From positions 298,135 to 362,134 of the forward strand of contig CACXMZ010000005.1 of the NCBI GenBank assembly GCA_902768975.1: a stretch of 64,000 nt of DNA. Reading direction: 5' to 3'. The notes under the pieces are model-generated. The model ran no database searches. It saw only the letters and a list, made by a program, of their open reading frames with translations, and was not told the DNA's origin. Source of the DNA: an uncultured Coriobacteriaceae bacterium. Lineage in GTDB: Bacteria > Actinomycetota > Coriobacteriia > Coriobacteriales > Eggerthellaceae. This document shows positions 41,758 to 49,886 of the stretch, in pieces (within the stretch, counting starts at the first letter, position 1; every line of letters starts with the position of its first letter). A program made the position numbers and the translations under genes.

Positions 41758-44229
41758 TTAGCCCTTCGCCTTCTTCTTGCCCTTGGCCTTGCTTGCCTTC
41801 TTTTCTTTGGCTTCCGCCTTACCAGGACAGTCGTAGTTGGGGCACAGCTTCCAAGGCCCGCGATTGGTGGTGACAATGACCATGGGTGCGCCGCAATGTT
41901 CGCAGGCTTCTTCGGTCGTCGTTAGTTCGCCGCGCGCCGGCAGCGGGTAACGCGTACCGCATTCGTCGAAGTTACTGCAGGTAATAGAACGCTTCAAAGT
42001 GCGCGGGTTTTTGCGGGCCACCATCATGGCGTCTATGCCACGTTCGCCGCACACGGGGCAGGTGCCCACCACCACGTCTTCTTCTTTGTTCGAATCACAT
42101 TCGGGGTCGACGCAATGCAAGTAGGGCTTTTGCCTGAAGGGGCTCACCTTTACCTGCGGCATGCCACAGGTGGGGCACGGTGTGTCCGTCGATTCAATCT
42201 TGCCCTGGGGCAGCGGGTAGGTTACGTCGCAGTCGGGCCAACCCGCGCAGCCAATAAACTGCCCACGCGTCTTTTGCGAAACGCGAATCTGCAGGTCCTT
42301 GCCGCACTTGGGGCATTTGCCCACGTAGGCGTCCAGGGCCACAGCGTCGGCCAGAGCTTCCTTCACTTCTTCGGAATGCGGCATGAGTTCCGCCAGCTGT
42401 TCGGCCAAAAGTGCCCGCGAATGGCCCACCACCGCGTCCTTGGTGGTTGAGCCCGCCGCAATGTTGAGCATTTCCTGTTCAAGTTCGGCCGTCATTTCCG
42501 GCGTGGTTACGTGGGGTGCAAACTGGCCCAAGGCGTCGCACACCGCCATGCCCAGCGCCGTAGGTTCAATGGGGTCATTGACAATGTATTTCACCGCATA
42601 GAGGCGGTCGATCATGGAATGGCGCGTGGACTTGGTACCCAGGCCGCGCTTTTCCATTTCTTGGATGAGGCGCCCCTGGCTGTAGCGCGCAGGCGGTTCG
42701 GTCTGCTTGGCGGTGCAAGTGGCACCGTTAAAGGCCAGCTTCTGCCCTTCGGTAAGCACGGGCAGCTGTTCGTCCTTCTTCAAGCCATAGGGGTAGATTT
42801 CCCTGAAGCCGGGGTTTACCAGCACGTCGCCCTTAGCCACAAAGGGCTCGCCCGCCACGTCGAGGTTCACCTTGGTGCCTTCAATGGTGGCAGGGCCAGA
42901 AAGCGTAGCCAGGAAGCGGCGCGCAACCAAGTTATAAAGCTTGTATTCGGCTGCGGGTAAGTCGTCCGGAGTGGCTGCAGCCGTGGGGTAAATGGGTGGG
43001 TGGTCGGTTTCTTCCTTCTTGCCACGCGTGGCATGCAAAGGCCCGCCAGAAAGCAGGCGATCGCAATAAGGCGCATAGGCAGGGTTGCCCTTCAGGCGCG
43101 CCACAGTTTCCGCCAGGTTCAGGGACGCGGGGTAAACCGTGTTGTCTACGCGCGGGTAGGAAATATAGCCGTCCATGTAGAGGCTTTCCGCAAGGCGCAT
43201 GGTACGCCCGGGCGAAAGGCCTTCGCTTGCTGCCGCCGCCATGAGCGACGTAGTGTTAAAGGGCGCAGGTGCGGGCACCTTGCGTTGCTTCTTTTCGATG
43301 GAAGCCACGGTGGCCGTGGTCGCGGGCTTAACTTTTTCCATCACGTTAAGCGCGTCTTCGGCCTTCTTAAAACGGGCAGTAGCATGGGGCGCCTCGAAAG
43401 CTTCTTCCCCTTCGCCGAAGTTGCCCGTAATAACCCAATAGTCTTCAGGTTCGAAAGCCAGGCGTTCGCGTTCCTTTTCAACCACAAGGGCCAACGTGGG
43501 CGTTTGCACGCGGCCAGCGCTGCGCGTATTGCCATAGCCTGCAAACTTCACGAGCGTCAGGTAACGCGTAAGGGCAGCACCCCAAATAAGGTCGATGTCC
43601 TGGCGCGATTCGCCACTGGCAGCCAGGTTAAAGTCCATGTCTACCAGGTTGTCGAAGGCTTCCTGGATTTCTTCCTTGGTAAAGGCAGAATAACGCGCGC
43701 GCGAAACAGGAATGTTGGGGTTAACTTCCTGAACCATGGAAAGCGCGTCGGCGCCAATGAGTTCGCCTTCGCGGTCGAAGTCGGTAGCTATAACCACGCT
43801 GTCGGCCTTGCCCGCCAGGTTCTTCAGAGAACGAATGATGTCTTTTTCTTTAGGCAGCTTTTCCACAGGCGCATATACCAGGTACGGCAGCGCGTCCATC
43901 TTCCAACCAGCCAGGTCTACCCCGTCTTCAGTGAAGGGCTTCTTCTTTTTGAAGGGCGGCTTGGGCAAGTCTTCAGGAATAGCTGCTTCGAGCACCTGCC
44001 CGTCGACGCCAATGCCTTGCCAACCTTTTGTTTTCTTGTAGGTAAGTGTGGGAGTGAAATCTGATTCGAGGATGTGGCCACGAAGACCGATGGTTACCCA
44101 TTCTTCGCCGTCTTTTTCGAAACGATAGACCGGCGTGTTATAGACCTTGTCCTTTTTGGGCTTCCCTACCCCTAAGAGCTGCGATATCTTTTCTGCAGCG
44201 TCGTTCTTTTCCGTAACAACTAACTTCAC
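41758..44229 (-). CDS. topA: Type IA DNA topoisomerase with features of the archaeal-type TopA branch
   Basis: 823 residues from the GTG at 44229 (aaggaagggg upstream), giving VKLVVTEKNDAAEKISQLLG at the start. Toprim acidic motif DFDREGELIG near residue 145; RSAGRVQTPTLALVVEKERE near 235; active-site region MDGYISYPRVDNTVYP near 350, with the catalytic tyrosine in SYPRVD where bacteria usually have SYPRTDS. Four CxxC-type zinc modules fill the C-terminus (CPKCGKDLQIRV, CPTCGMPQ, CPVCGERG, CEHCGAPM), ending in a lysine tail. By memory of the families, the toprim and PTLAL blocks look closer to archaeal TopA than to E. coli TopA. It heads the operon with tmk. Confidence 0.9.
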   Translation of the reverse strand: MKLVVTEKNDAAEKISQLLGVGKPKKDKVYNTPVYRFEKDGEEWVTIGLRGHILESDFTPTLTYKKTKGWQGIGVDGQVLEAAIPEDLPKPPFKKKKPFTEDGVDLAGWKMDALPYLVYAPVEKLPKEKDIIRSLKNLAGKADSVVIATDFDREGELIGADALSMVQEVNPNIPVSRARYSAFTKEEIQEAFDNLVDMDFNLAASGESRQDIDLIWGAALTRYLTLVKFAGYGNTRSAGRVQTPTLALVVEKERERLAFEPEDYWVITGNFGEGEEAFEAPHATARFKKAEDALNVMEKVKPATTATVASIEKKQRKVPAPAPFNTTSLMAAAASEGLSPGRTMRLAESLYMDGYISYPRVDNTVYPASLNLAETVARLKGNPAYAPYCDRLLSGGPLHATRGKKEETDHPPIYPTAAATPDDLPAAEYKLYNLVARRFLATLSGPATIEGTKVNLDVAGEPFVAKGDVLVNPGFREIYPYGLKKDEQLPVLTEGQKLAFNGATCTAKQTEPPARYSQGRLIQEMEKRGLGTKSTRHSMIDRLYAVKYIVNDPIEPTALGMAVCDALGQFAPHVTTPEMTAELEQEMLNIAAGSTTKDAVVGHSRALLAEQLAELMPHSEEVKEALADAVALDAYVGKCPKCGKDLQIRVSQKTRGQFIGCAGWPDCDVTYPLPQGKIESTDTPCPTCGMPQVKVSPFRQKPYLHCVDPECDSNKEEDVVVGTCPVCGERGIDAMMVARKNPRTLKRSITCSNFDECGTRYPLPARGELTTTEEACEHCGAPMVIVTTNRGPWKLCPNYDCPGKAEAKEKKASKAKGKKKAKG

Positions 44230-44338
44230 ACGGTACCCCTTCCTTAGATTTAACGTGCGTGGGGATAAGTCCTGTTTCCAGGACGCTAAAAGAGGATACA
44301 CGAAAAAGGCCCGCTGCATAAGAAATGCACGAATGGGA

Positions 44339-44420
44339 AAACAGGGACAGAATAAAAGTGAGATCTATGTTTTAGGTAAAGGACCTGCCTTATTTCACCT
44401 TTGTCTCACTTTTACTCCGC
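44339..44420. repeat. Imperfect inverted repeat, possibly related to the interspersed element
   Basis: TAAAAGTGAGA (about 44353-44363) and TCTCACTTTTA (about 44404-44414) form the ends of a stem in the topA-cytochrome gap. Flanking acagggacag and tccgcccc blocks recall the elements at 2617 and 56603. The rest of this 317-nt gap holds only the cytochrome terminator. Confidence 0.4.
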
Positions 44421-44483
44421 CCCTTTGAAACAAAAGCATCTGGCTGCATTCTTTTCGTTTACGCAAATCTGCTTCACATATAA

Positions 44484-44516
44484 CAAGACCGCCCTGGGGA
44501 GGAGCGGGCGGTCTTG
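44484..44516 (-). terminator. Hairpin terminator of the cytochrome gene
   Basis: An 11-bp stem CAAGACCGCCC/GGGCGGTCTTG (44484-44494 with 44506-44516) sits 30 nt behind the cytochrome stop. The following - strand TTATAT is a weak U-run. Confidence 0.75.
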
Positions 44517-44546
44517 AGTGCGGTGTGTTTCCCCAGCACAAGTGCT

Positions 44547-45923
44547 TTATGCAGCTTGAGCTGTCCCTTCTACACCAAGCGCGGCCATACCTTCAGCAAT
44601 AGCGGTTTCGGCCTTTTCGATATTCGCGTAGGTTTCCGTGGGGTTATGCGCTGCAGTAGCGCCCTGGTTCTTCTTGTCACTGGTAAGCTGTGCTTGGAAT
44701 TGCGTGTAGAACACTGCCTTGGTGTAGGCTTCCTGGGCTGCTTTCAAAGCGCCTGCATCGGTGGCACTGTCGGAATTGGCTTTCACCAGTTCATCCTTGA
44801 ACGCTGCCAGGTTTGCCTCAAGTGCCTGCTGGGCTTTTGCCAGCTCTTCCTGCTTGCCAATGACAAACGCACGCATGGCTTCAGTGTCTTCTTGGCCCTG
44901 AGCCGTATGGCAAGTCAAGCACTTCTCGAGTGCCGTTTCATTTTTCAGCGGATCACAGGCGAAGTGGTCGGTGTATTCGGTGCCATCTTCAGCTGTCGCC
45001 TTCACCATATGACAATCGGTGCAGGTAAGTCCTAGATTCTGATGATTGCTGCCCTGGAAGGTTTCCAAAATAGGCTTGTTGTTGTCGCCAATAATGAGAG
45101 CGCCTGTTTCTTCATCGATGCGACTAGCACCTACATGGAAGCCATTGTCGACCATGGCCTGAGTGATTTCGATGGGGTTTTCTTCCCATGCTTCCATCAT
45201 AGCCTTGTACACGCTGTCGGCATCAATACCATACTTATAGATATCAACCGTGCCGCGGAATTCAGGCAACATATAAGCACTACTCGGTTCAAGCATGTGA
45301 CACTGGCCACACACGGCGTCGTCCTGGTTGATGTACTTGTTCCAGCTTTCCTCAGAAATGAATGTTGGCCAGAAACTTGTATTGTCGTCGACGCCTGCTT
45401 CGAGGTCTGCACTATGGCATACGCCGCAACCCATGTATTCAATGGTGCCATCGTAGTGAGCGTCGGTAACCAGCATGTTTTCGTCGCCCACTTCTGCAAG
45501 CAGCTGCTTGTAGTTTGCGTTATGGCAGGAACCGCAATACAGCGGAATTCCATCCATGCCAAATGCCGCACTAAGAGTACCCCTAAAGTTTTCTTCCATG
45601 GTCGCCATGCACTTGCCGCCATCTTCACGTTTTTGCAGCCACGTGTTAGTTTGCAGCGGATACTTTTCAGCATATTCAGCCAAGGTAAGCATTTCTCCGC
45701 TTGCAGGCGCAGCAGCTTGACTTGCCGAAGCGCTGGAAGCAGCGTCGGACGAAGCCGATGCTTCAGCACTGTCCGCACTTGCCGCAGCGTCGGCGCTTGC
45801 ACTAGCGTCGGCACTCGCAGCCGCCGAAGACGCCTGGTTTTGCGCAGGTGCACAACCAAAAGCCACACCCATACAGAGTGTACAGGCCATAACAACAAAA
45901 CAAACAATTAGTTTTTTCTTCAT
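44547..45923 (-). CDS. Pentaheme cytochrome c lipoprotein (NrfA-related)
   Basis: 458 residues. Signal peptide with lipobox at GVAFGCAP (Cys24), so it is a membrane-anchored lipoprotein outside the cell membrane, followed by a 50-residue Ala/Ser/Asp linker. Five CxxCH heme sites: CGSCH 130-134, CGVCH 166-170, CGQCH 205-209, CTDCH 301-305, CLTCH 335-339. A helical tail ends with AAHNPTETYANIEKAE. The layout recalls ammonia-forming nitrite reductase NrfA, but the first heme is CxxCH, not the CxxCK that marks nitrite reduction, so the substrate may differ or the protein may only pass electrons. It is transcribed alone, divergent from a TetR gene. Confidence 0.82.
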   Translation of the reverse strand: MKKKLIVCFVVMACTLCMGVAFGCAPAQNQASSAAASADASASADAAASADSAEASASSDAASSASASQAAAPASGEMLTLAEYAEKYPLQTNTWLQKREDGGKCMATMEENFRGTLSAAFGMDGIPLYCGSCHNANYKQLLAEVGDENMLVTDAHYDGTIEYMGCGVCHSADLEAGVDDNTSFWPTFISEESWNKYINQDDAVCGQCHMLEPSSAYMLPEFRGTVDIYKYGIDADSVYKAMMEAWEENPIEITQAMVDNGFHVGASRIDEETGALIIGDNNKPILETFQGSNHQNLGLTCTDCHMVKATAEDGTEYTDHFACDPLKNETALEKCLTCHTAQGQEDTEAMRAFVIGKQEELAKAQQALEANLAAFKDELVKANSDSATDAGALKAAQEAYTKAVFYTQFQAQLTSDKKNQGATAAHNPTETYANIEKAETAIAEGMAALGVEGTAQAA

Positions 45924-45990
45924 GGCCCCTCCTTCCCTCTTTTTCCCTTTTCACCCTTAATCTTTTGCGTACATCACACCGCATGTTTTC

Positions 45991-46009
45991 GCACCATATA
46001 ACGTGGTGC
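45991..46009. promoter_or_regulatory. Palindrome in the cytochrome-TetR divergent region
   Basis: GCACCA-TATAACG-TGGTGC is a perfect inverted repeat about 70 nt upstream of the cytochrome start. A second pair, GTGGCA (about 46072) and TGCCAC (about 46121), and a GTATACACC/GTGTAC pair also lie in this 264-nt divergent region. They are candidate TetR operators. Confidence 0.45.
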
Positions 46010-46187
46010 CGTATACACCAATGAGTGTACGTACTTATCTATGACCTGCGTATATCCAGGTTTCACGAGTTGTGGCATAAACCCCAGTCTTCTGAAAGTG
46101 GGCATTTTCTAGCCAAAATGTGCCACGGTATCCTTTTTAGTAGAAAGATATGCGAAGTACTGTGCGACAATTAGCTTCGGAGGAAGC

Positions 46188-46760
46188 ATGGACCAGCCCG
46201 GAAGGCAAGACATACGTATTACGCGTACGCGCAGCGCAATCAAAGCTGCGTTTAAGGAGCTTGCCGCAAAAACGCCTATCGACAAAATTAGCGTAACATC
46301 AATTACTCAAGCCGCAGGCATCAACCGTAAGACGTTTTACTTACATTATGAAACCATTGAAGCGCTCCTCGACGATATCGTTTCTGACATCATGGACGAC
46401 TTCTTCGAAAACTATGAGAAAACACCAGGCGAGCCCAAGGACATCGAAGGCCATGCGTATCGTTTCTTCCTTTTCTTAAGCCAGCAGGACGAACTAACCG
46501 AACATCTGGTTTGCACTCCGAGTTATTACGATTTTGGGAAGCGAATGTATCGCGAGCAAATGGCGCGCTACCGAGCAGTCGACGACCCCTTTGCTTGGAT
46601 GGGAGCTGACAAAGAGGAGCTTCTTTTAAGCTTCATACGAAACACGGCCTTTGATATGTATCGCAATTGGGTGCAGCGAGGCAAGAAAGTTCCCGCGGAA
46701 GAAGTTGCCGAACTCGTTGCGCGACTTTCACATAATTCCGTCGCAGAATTTTTGCACTAA
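46188..46760 (+). CDS. TetR-family transcriptional regulator
   Basis: 190 residues with an N-terminal TetR helix-turn-helix (TRSAIKAAFKELAAKTPIDKIS in pieces, then ITQAAGINRKTFYLHYETIEALLDDI, residues about 12-60). The C-terminal part is of the DhaS-like type, not the classical drug-binding TetR_C. An ggaggaag ribosome site precedes the ATG. Divergent from the cytochrome gene with palindromes between, so it probably regulates that gene and itself. Its stop overlaps the convergent DUF1385 stop by three bases. Confidence 0.88.
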   Translation: MDQPGRQDIRITRTRSAIKAAFKELAAKTPIDKISVTSITQAAGINRKTFYLHYETIEALLDDIVSDIMDDFFENYEKTPGEPKDIEGHAYRFFLFLSQQDELTEHLVCTPSYYDFGKRMYREQMARYRAVDDPFAWMGADKEELLLSFIRNTAFDMYRNWVQRGKKVPAEEVAELVARLSHNSVAEFLH

Positions 46761-47782
46761 GCTGGTTGGGCGGCAGGTTCCTGGGCGGCTTCAAGTTCTT
46801 CGCGTTCGAGGACGCGCTGCATGGCTGCAATGGCGCATTCAATCTGGCCGTCGTCGGGTTCACGCGTGGTTAAGTACTGCATCTGCATGCCGGGCCACAG
46901 AATAACTTTCACCAGTGGGCTTTCGGGGTGGCTACCCGCCCACTTCACCGTGATTTCGTAGGCCACACCGGCAATAAGTGGCATAAGCAGAATACGCACG
47001 ATAATGACAAGCGTTAACTTCAGGGGACCGTCGGGCACGCCCCAGGCCGCGATAAGGGCATTAAGTGGCGTGATGGTATAGATAAGAATGGCAAGCACCA
47101 TAACCATAATAAGGAAGGCGGTGCCGCAGCGCACATGCAGCCGCGGAAAACTGCGAGCGTTTTCGGGCGTCAGTGGAAGCCCGTGTTCGTAGCAATGAAT
47201 GGTCTTGTGTTCCGCGCCGTGGTAACCAAACATGCGCTGAATGTCCTTCATGCGGCCTATGAGCCAGATATAAAAGACGAACACCGCTACGCGCAAAATA
47301 CCATCCACGATGTTCCAGGCAAGCGTGTGGTCGTCGTATTCGCCTACGATAAGATTGGTAATGAAGGCCGGCGCCACGATAAAGAGCACGATGCCCAAGA
47401 CCAAACCCAGGACCATGGAAAAGACCATTTCCTTGTGGCCGAATTCACCGCCCTCTTCACCTTCTTCGCCTTCTTCGGGCTCTTCCACGAAAGCATGCAA
47501 GGCAGCAATTTCAAGTGCCTTGTAACCCAGCATGAGCGATTCGATGAATGCCGTCACACCACGGATAATGGGCCAACGCAGCCAGCCATTCTTGGGCAAA
47601 CCACTTGCCAGGTCGTGTTCTTCAATATAGATATTCTGATCGGGCTCGCGCACGGCCACCGACCAGTTATATTTGCCGCGCATCATAATGCCTTCAATCA
47701 AGGCCTGGCCACCCACATGGGTTTTCAGCGCCCCATCTTCGGCAAATGCCCGCTTTAAGTCACTTTCTTGCTGTTTAAACAT
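46757..47782 (-). CDS. DUF1385 integral membrane protein
   Basis: 341 residues. Begins with GGQALIEGIMMRGKYNWSVAVR (in pieces), the DUF1385 signature, and has conserved YHGAEHKTIHCYEHGLPLTPENAR near residue 210, followed by RCGTAFL. Several membrane helices. Function unknown. In many Gram-positive genomes it lies between rpmE and prfA; here rpmE is about 9 kb away and prfA is not in the window. Confidence 0.88.
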   Translation of the reverse strand: MFKQQESDLKRAFAEDGALKTHVGGQALIEGIMMRGKYNWSVAVREPDQNIYIEEHDLASGLPKNGWLRWPIIRGVTAFIESLMLGYKALEIAALHAFVEEPEEGEEGEEGGEFGHKEMVFSMVLGLVLGIVLFIVAPAFITNLIVGEYDDHTLAWNIVDGILRVAVFVFYIWLIGRMKDIQRMFGYHGAEHKTIHCYEHGLPLTPENARSFPRLHVRCGTAFLIMVMVLAILIYTITPLNALIAAWGVPDGPLKLTLVIIVRILLMPLIAGVAYEITVKWAGSHPESPLVKVILWPGMQMQYLTTREPDDGQIECAIAAMQRVLEREELEAAQEPAAQPA

Positions 47783-47818
47783 AGAAGTAATAATAGCGCA
47801 ATGAATATAGTCTGGGTA

Positions 47819-47981
47819 CGGAGGGGTATTGAAGTGGCTCTGAACGTCAAACTTTGTGAATCGCCAACAAGGCGATTCACGCTTTAAAAGCTAAGTTCAG
47901 CGCAGTGAAGCGCATGAAAGAAAAAGCCCTCAAACGGGCTTTTTCTTGAACAGCGAGAACGGCACTTGAAATACCCCTCCG
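47819..47981 (+). ncRNA. Three-hairpin intergenic element, copy C (candidate structured RNA)
   Basis: Outer stem: CGGAGGGGTATT and AAGTG (47819-47836) with CACTT and AATACCCCTCCG (47963-47981). Internal hairpin 1 is GTGAATCGCC-AACAA-GGCGATTCAC (47856-47880), different in sequence from copies A and B but at the same place and of the same length. Hairpin 3 is GAAAAAGCCC/GGGCTTTTTC (47920-47945), preceded by the shared gcgcatgaaa and followed by the shared ttgaacagcg. It lies directly behind thyX on the opposite strand. Confidence 0.6.
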
Positions 47982-47996
47982 CACTCAGACTTTTCG

Positions 47997-48683
47997 TTAT
48001 TGTTCGCGCGTAACTTTGGGGTATGGTTCGCCGCAAGTCATCTTGCCTTCTTCGCACCCACCACGCACACACGTAGGACCGGCATCCAGGAAGACGTATG
48101 GTGCCAGCGGGCGTACGAGTTCGAGCATCTTCCATGCCAGTTCGCGAATTTCCCACTGCGCACGGTTGCAGCAGCGCACCGTAAAGAAATGGTAGAGCTC
48201 GCGGGCGTTCATGGTTACCACGATTTTGGTTTCAGCGGCGTTGGGTAACAGGTAGCGGGCGTCTTCCGCTTCGATGCCTGCTTCAACCAGCTTGGTATAG
48301 GCGTCCACCGTAGCCTTCATGGCGTCGTTGAACAGGGCTGTCTTTTCTTCGTCTTCAGCAATGGAGGGCGGCAGCACGTAAGGCACGTTGCCGTCCTTGA
48401 ACTTCACGTAGCGCTGGGACTGCTGGTTATAGCTTGCCAGACGATGGCGCACCAACTGGTGGGTTAAGGCGCGCGAAACACCGTCGATAGCAAAGGTAAA
48501 GCTCGCATGCTCGAGCGTAGAAAAATGCCCGCCCGTCATAATGACCTTCAGCACGTTTTGGACCGTTTGGTCGGGCATGGTTTCCATAAGCTCGGCCGCA
48601 CCAACAGGCGCATAACAAAGCCTGGCGGCGGTAGCAATGGCTCGTTCGGGATTTTCGGTATGGTACAGTAATTCGACGTTCAT
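47997..48683 (-). CDS. thyX: Flavin-dependent thymidylate synthase
   Basis: 228 residues from the ATG at 48683, which has aaggag five bases upstream; a longer frame to 48773 is unsupported. The ThyX motif RHRLASYNQQSQRY (RHRxxSxNxxSxR) is intact near residue 80. The region before it (MTGGHFSTLEHASFTFAI) and the C-terminal MNARELYHFFTVRCCNRAQWEIR (in pieces) are typical. It makes dTMP from dUMP using FAD and methylenetetrahydrofolate and replaces ThyA. Element C lies just behind its stop. Confidence 0.96.
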   Translation of the reverse strand: MNVELLYHTENPERAIATAARLCYAPVGAAELMETMPDQTVQNVLKVIMTGGHFSTLEHASFTFAIDGVSRALTHQLVRHRLASYNQQSQRYVKFKDGNVPYVLPPSIAEDEEKTALFNDAMKATVDAYTKLVEAGIEAEDARYLLPNAAETKIVVTMNARELYHFFTVRCCNRAQWEIRELAWKMLELVRPLAPYVFLDAGPTCVRGGCEEGKMTCGEPYPKVTREQ

Positions 48684-48850
48684 AGGGCTCTCCTTCTCAT
48701 TTCCTTCCGCCTTCTTCAGACGGCCCACTCGCTGTTCGTCCTGTAATCGAACGTGTACAAATGGCAGTTTCAACTCTGTTTAAGCATCGTGCCAAACAAC
48801 GGTTGAAATAGTACTAGAATTAAGAAAAGCGAAATCTAGAAAGGCCCTTT

Positions 48851-49771
48851 ATGCCTACAAACAACACAAGATATACGGTAAATGGTGCAGACGACCCCCA
48901 AGCTTTGGGGGCGCGCGACTGGAACGAAGAATGGAAGCAGTTACAGGAAATTCGTCGCAAGAACGACAAGAGCGAATACTGGAATAAGCGCTCAAAGGAT
49001 TTCGACCGGCCGGATTCAGTGAGCCCCTATGTGCGCGAATTGCTTGAACGTGCAGCGCTTGAAGCGGGCGACGTAGTGCTGGATATGGGCTGTGGCACGG
49101 GCAGCGTAGCCCTTCCCCTGGCGCGTGCGGGGCATAGGGTAATTGCCGCTGACTTTAGTGAAGGCATGATTGCGGAAGCTCAGCGGCGTTTTGAGGCAGC
49201 GGGCGCCGACAGTATTGAAACCCACGTGCTGGCCTGGGAAGACAACTGGGATGCTTTTGGTATTGGCGCAAAGAGCGTGGACGTGATTATTGCTTCGCGC
49301 TCCCTTGCGGTGTACGACCTGGCAGCGGCAATCGACAAGATGAATCGCACGGCCCGCAAGCGCTGCATTGCTACCATGAGCTGCGGGCAGTCGCCCCGTA
49401 TGGACGCTCGTATCCTGGCAGCTTGTGGCCTAGAGAACGTCCATGGGCGCGACTACCAGTATGCCTGGAATATTCTGACCAATAAGGGCTACCGCGTGGA
49501 CTGCAGCTTCATTTACAGCGAACGCAAAGACACCTTCGAAAGCCTTGAAGCGGGCTTTGAAAACTTCAAGCGCATGATAGACGACCTTGCTCACCTCTAC
49601 CCTGCTGAACAAATCGAAGAAGCCTATGAAAAGCTTCGCGTTTGGCTGGAAGAAAACAGTGTCGAAAATGAAGAAGCGGGCCAGATGGACTCGAAGGGCT
49701 ACCCTCAGGGTGCCTTGCGCCTGCGCGAGCCGCGCGTCATTCCCTGGGCCTACCTGGAGTGGTCGGTGTAA
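48851..49771 (+). CDS. Class I SAM-dependent methyltransferase
   Basis: 306 residues. Motif I DVVLDMGCGTGSVALPLAR (about residues 73-91) and the following ADFSEGMIAEAQ with its acidic SAM-ribose contact define the fold; motif III is near VDVIIASRSLAVYD. An N-terminal helical stretch (WNEEWKQLQEIRRKNDKSEYWNKRS) precedes it. The substrate is not recognisable; similar proteins are often encoded beside metal or cofactor genes, but the neighbours here give no hint. Divergent from thyX, with a TAGAAT -10-like box upstream and a hairpin terminator behind. Confidence 0.8.
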   Translation: MPTNNTRYTVNGADDPQALGARDWNEEWKQLQEIRRKNDKSEYWNKRSKDFDRPDSVSPYVRELLERAALEAGDVVLDMGCGTGSVALPLARAGHRVIAADFSEGMIAEAQRRFEAAGADSIETHVLAWEDNWDAFGIGAKSVDVIIASRSLAVYDLAAAIDKMNRTARKRCIATMSCGQSPRMDARILAACGLENVHGRDYQYAWNILTNKGYRVDCSFIYSERKDTFESLEAGFENFKRMIDDLAHLYPAEQIEEAYEKLRVWLEENSVENEEAGQMDSKGYPQGALRLREPRVIPWAYLEWSV

Positions 49772-49780
49772 AACAAAACG

Positions 49781-49807
49781 GAGAGCCCGCAGGGAAGGCG
49801 GGCTCTC
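49781..49807. terminator. Hairpin terminator between the methyltransferase and surface-protein genes
   Basis: A 10-bp stem GAGAGCCCGC/GCGGGCTCTC (49781-49790 with 49798-49807) starts 10 nt after the methyltransferase stop. The U-run is poor on both strands, so it may act in both directions weakly. Confidence 0.6.
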
Positions 49808-49886
49808 GTGGGAAGTGGGATGTCAATTTTTGTAGTGGCGAATTATTGTTTCGCTCATTTATGGGAAGCGCGGTAAACGCGTCCTC

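Noticed and set aside
43000..44064. A 354-codon + strand frame inside topA
   Set aside because: No motif; topA on the opposite strand is complete.
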